Positions 63,507 through 64,000 of a stretch of DNA of 64,000 nucleotides are shown piece after piece. Source of the DNA: UBA4744 sp963707435 (GTDB taxonomy: Bacteria > Actinomycetota > Acidimicrobiia > Spongiisociales > UBA4744). A program made the position numbers and the translations under genes. Where the stretch lies: the NCBI GenBank assembly GCA_963707435.1, contig CAVPPF010000005.1, positions 629,228 through 693,227 on the forward strand. Direction: 5' to 3'. Below the pieces are notes generated by a model. That model was not told the origin of the DNA and did not search any database. It saw nothing but the letters and a program-made list of their open reading frames with translations. Positions within the stretch are counted from its first letter, which is position 1, and every line of letters begins with the position of its first letter.

Positions 63507-63791
63507 ATGTTTGCCCGAACGGTCACGGCGTCATTCGATGTAGCCCTCGCCGCCGAACTCGCTGCCTTCGGCGAGTCCGTCAAGGAGCAGATCGCAGCGT
63601 TTCCTGGACTGCGGGAATGGCACTTCGTTGCCGATCCCGAAACGGGTCGCGCTGTGTCGTTTTCAACCTTCGACGACGAGGATGCCTTCTTGGCATCGAA
63701 AACCGAGATCGACGAGATCCTGGCCGAGCTCCGGAGGTTCCTTGTGGATCGCCCCGTCGAGATTCTCGGAAACGTCGTCGTCTCTGTCTGA
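63507..63791 (+). CDS. Small dimeric alpha+beta barrel (ABM-like) protein
   Basis: 94 residues from the ATG behind GAGGGGG. FARTVTASFDVALAAELAAF, then LREWHFVADPETGRAVSFST and ILGNVVVSV give the strand-helix-strand pattern of antibiotic-biosynthesis-monooxygenase-like domains. No catalytic residues are evident; a stress or quinone-handling role is only a guess. Confidence 0.6.
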   Translation: MFARTVTASFDVALAAELAAFGESVKEQIAAFPGLREWHFVADPETGRAVSFSTFDDEDAFLASKTEIDEILAELRRFLVDRPVEILGNVVVSV

Positions 63792-64000
63792 AGCTGGAGG
63801 ATCGCCGCGCCAGTGACCTGCCGAGAACGCACTGTCAGCTCCCAGCAGCTCCGGTCGCCCCCACTCTTCAGGCATGCCGTTCTCGCGCACTCGGCGAAGT
63901 GCGCGTTATGACCCTAGATTTGTTGATCGGCGTTGTCCGGAACTGAGGGCGGACGTAGTACGTTTCACTTGACAATGTTCCGGATTGCTCGTGTCCTGAG
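63792..64000. other. Right-edge intergenic stretch
   Basis: No gene or RNA recognised in the last 209 bp. TTGACA occurs at 63970 (ACTTGACAATG) and may belong to a promoter beyond the window. Confidence 0.4.

Overview
The window is high-GC DNA (roughly 60-65% by eye) with short intergenic gaps, overlapping ATGA/GTGA gene junctions and frequent GTG starts. Gene content (a DUF6855-type protein, YibE/F, DUF2071, actinobacterial-style IS110 elements) fits an actinobacterial chromosome, perhaps from the Acidimicrobiia or a neighbouring class; the taxonomy is inference. It looks like ordinary chromosome interrupted by two young or decaying mobile zones.

Region 1 (1-14.8 kb): a conserved hypothetical gene, an SRPBCC protein with a phosphatidylserine decarboxylase, then a complete Mrp/Mnh-type Na+/H+ antiporter operon on the minus strand in the order A-B-C-D-F-(G-E), with MnhG and MnhE fused into one protein. 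Divergent from it are a tandem universal stress protein, a winged-helix regulator, a small membrane protein, an OmpR-type two-component system, and a flavoprotein of the trimethylamine/histamine dehydrogenase family.

Region 2 (14.8-25.8 kb): a cluster with a light, membrane and oxidative-stress flavour: cyclopropane-fatty-acid-synthase-like methyltransferase, Nei-type DNA glycosylase, DUF2071, an Fe-S cluster photolyase/cryptochrome, a site-2 protease with CBS domains, L-lactate dehydrogenase, an FAD amine-oxidase-like protein, an SDR, and a microbial rhodopsin with the N-D-Q motif of light-driven Na+ pumps. Pump and Mrp antiporter together suggest a sodium circuit. No retinal or carotenoid gene lies in the window.

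Region 3 (25.8-36 kb): a mobile-element graveyard with three IS110-family elements of two types, all inactivated, between a lipoprotein, a gene remnant, an MFS transporter, and a TetR-hydrolase-methyltransferase group. Short direct repeats are scattered here.

Region 4 (36-43.6 kb): sulfurtransferase, catalase-peroxidase KatG, YibE/F, a decayed MazF-like toxin fragment, and a secreted lipoprotein with an M15-like zinc site and two SdrD-type B repeats.

Region 5 (43.6-50.8 kb): a 7.1-kb integrative element. A tyrosine recombinase sits next to an intact tRNA-Arg(ACG), and the 48-bp 3' end of that tRNA is repeated at the far end. Cargo: Fic, a DUF6920-type protein, a SEC-C protein with its own palindromic operator, and small unknowns.

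Region 6 (50.8-64 kb): metH under an apparent SAM-I riboswitch with a Shine-Dalgarno-sequestering hairpin, a frameshifted DUF885 peptidase, an SH3/Gmad2 secreted protein, two related tRNA-Ser(GCU) genes (one looks chimeric), rhodanese, a membrane protein with its winged-helix regulator behind a palindromic operator, an MtfA-like peptidase, and two toxin-antitoxin pairs.
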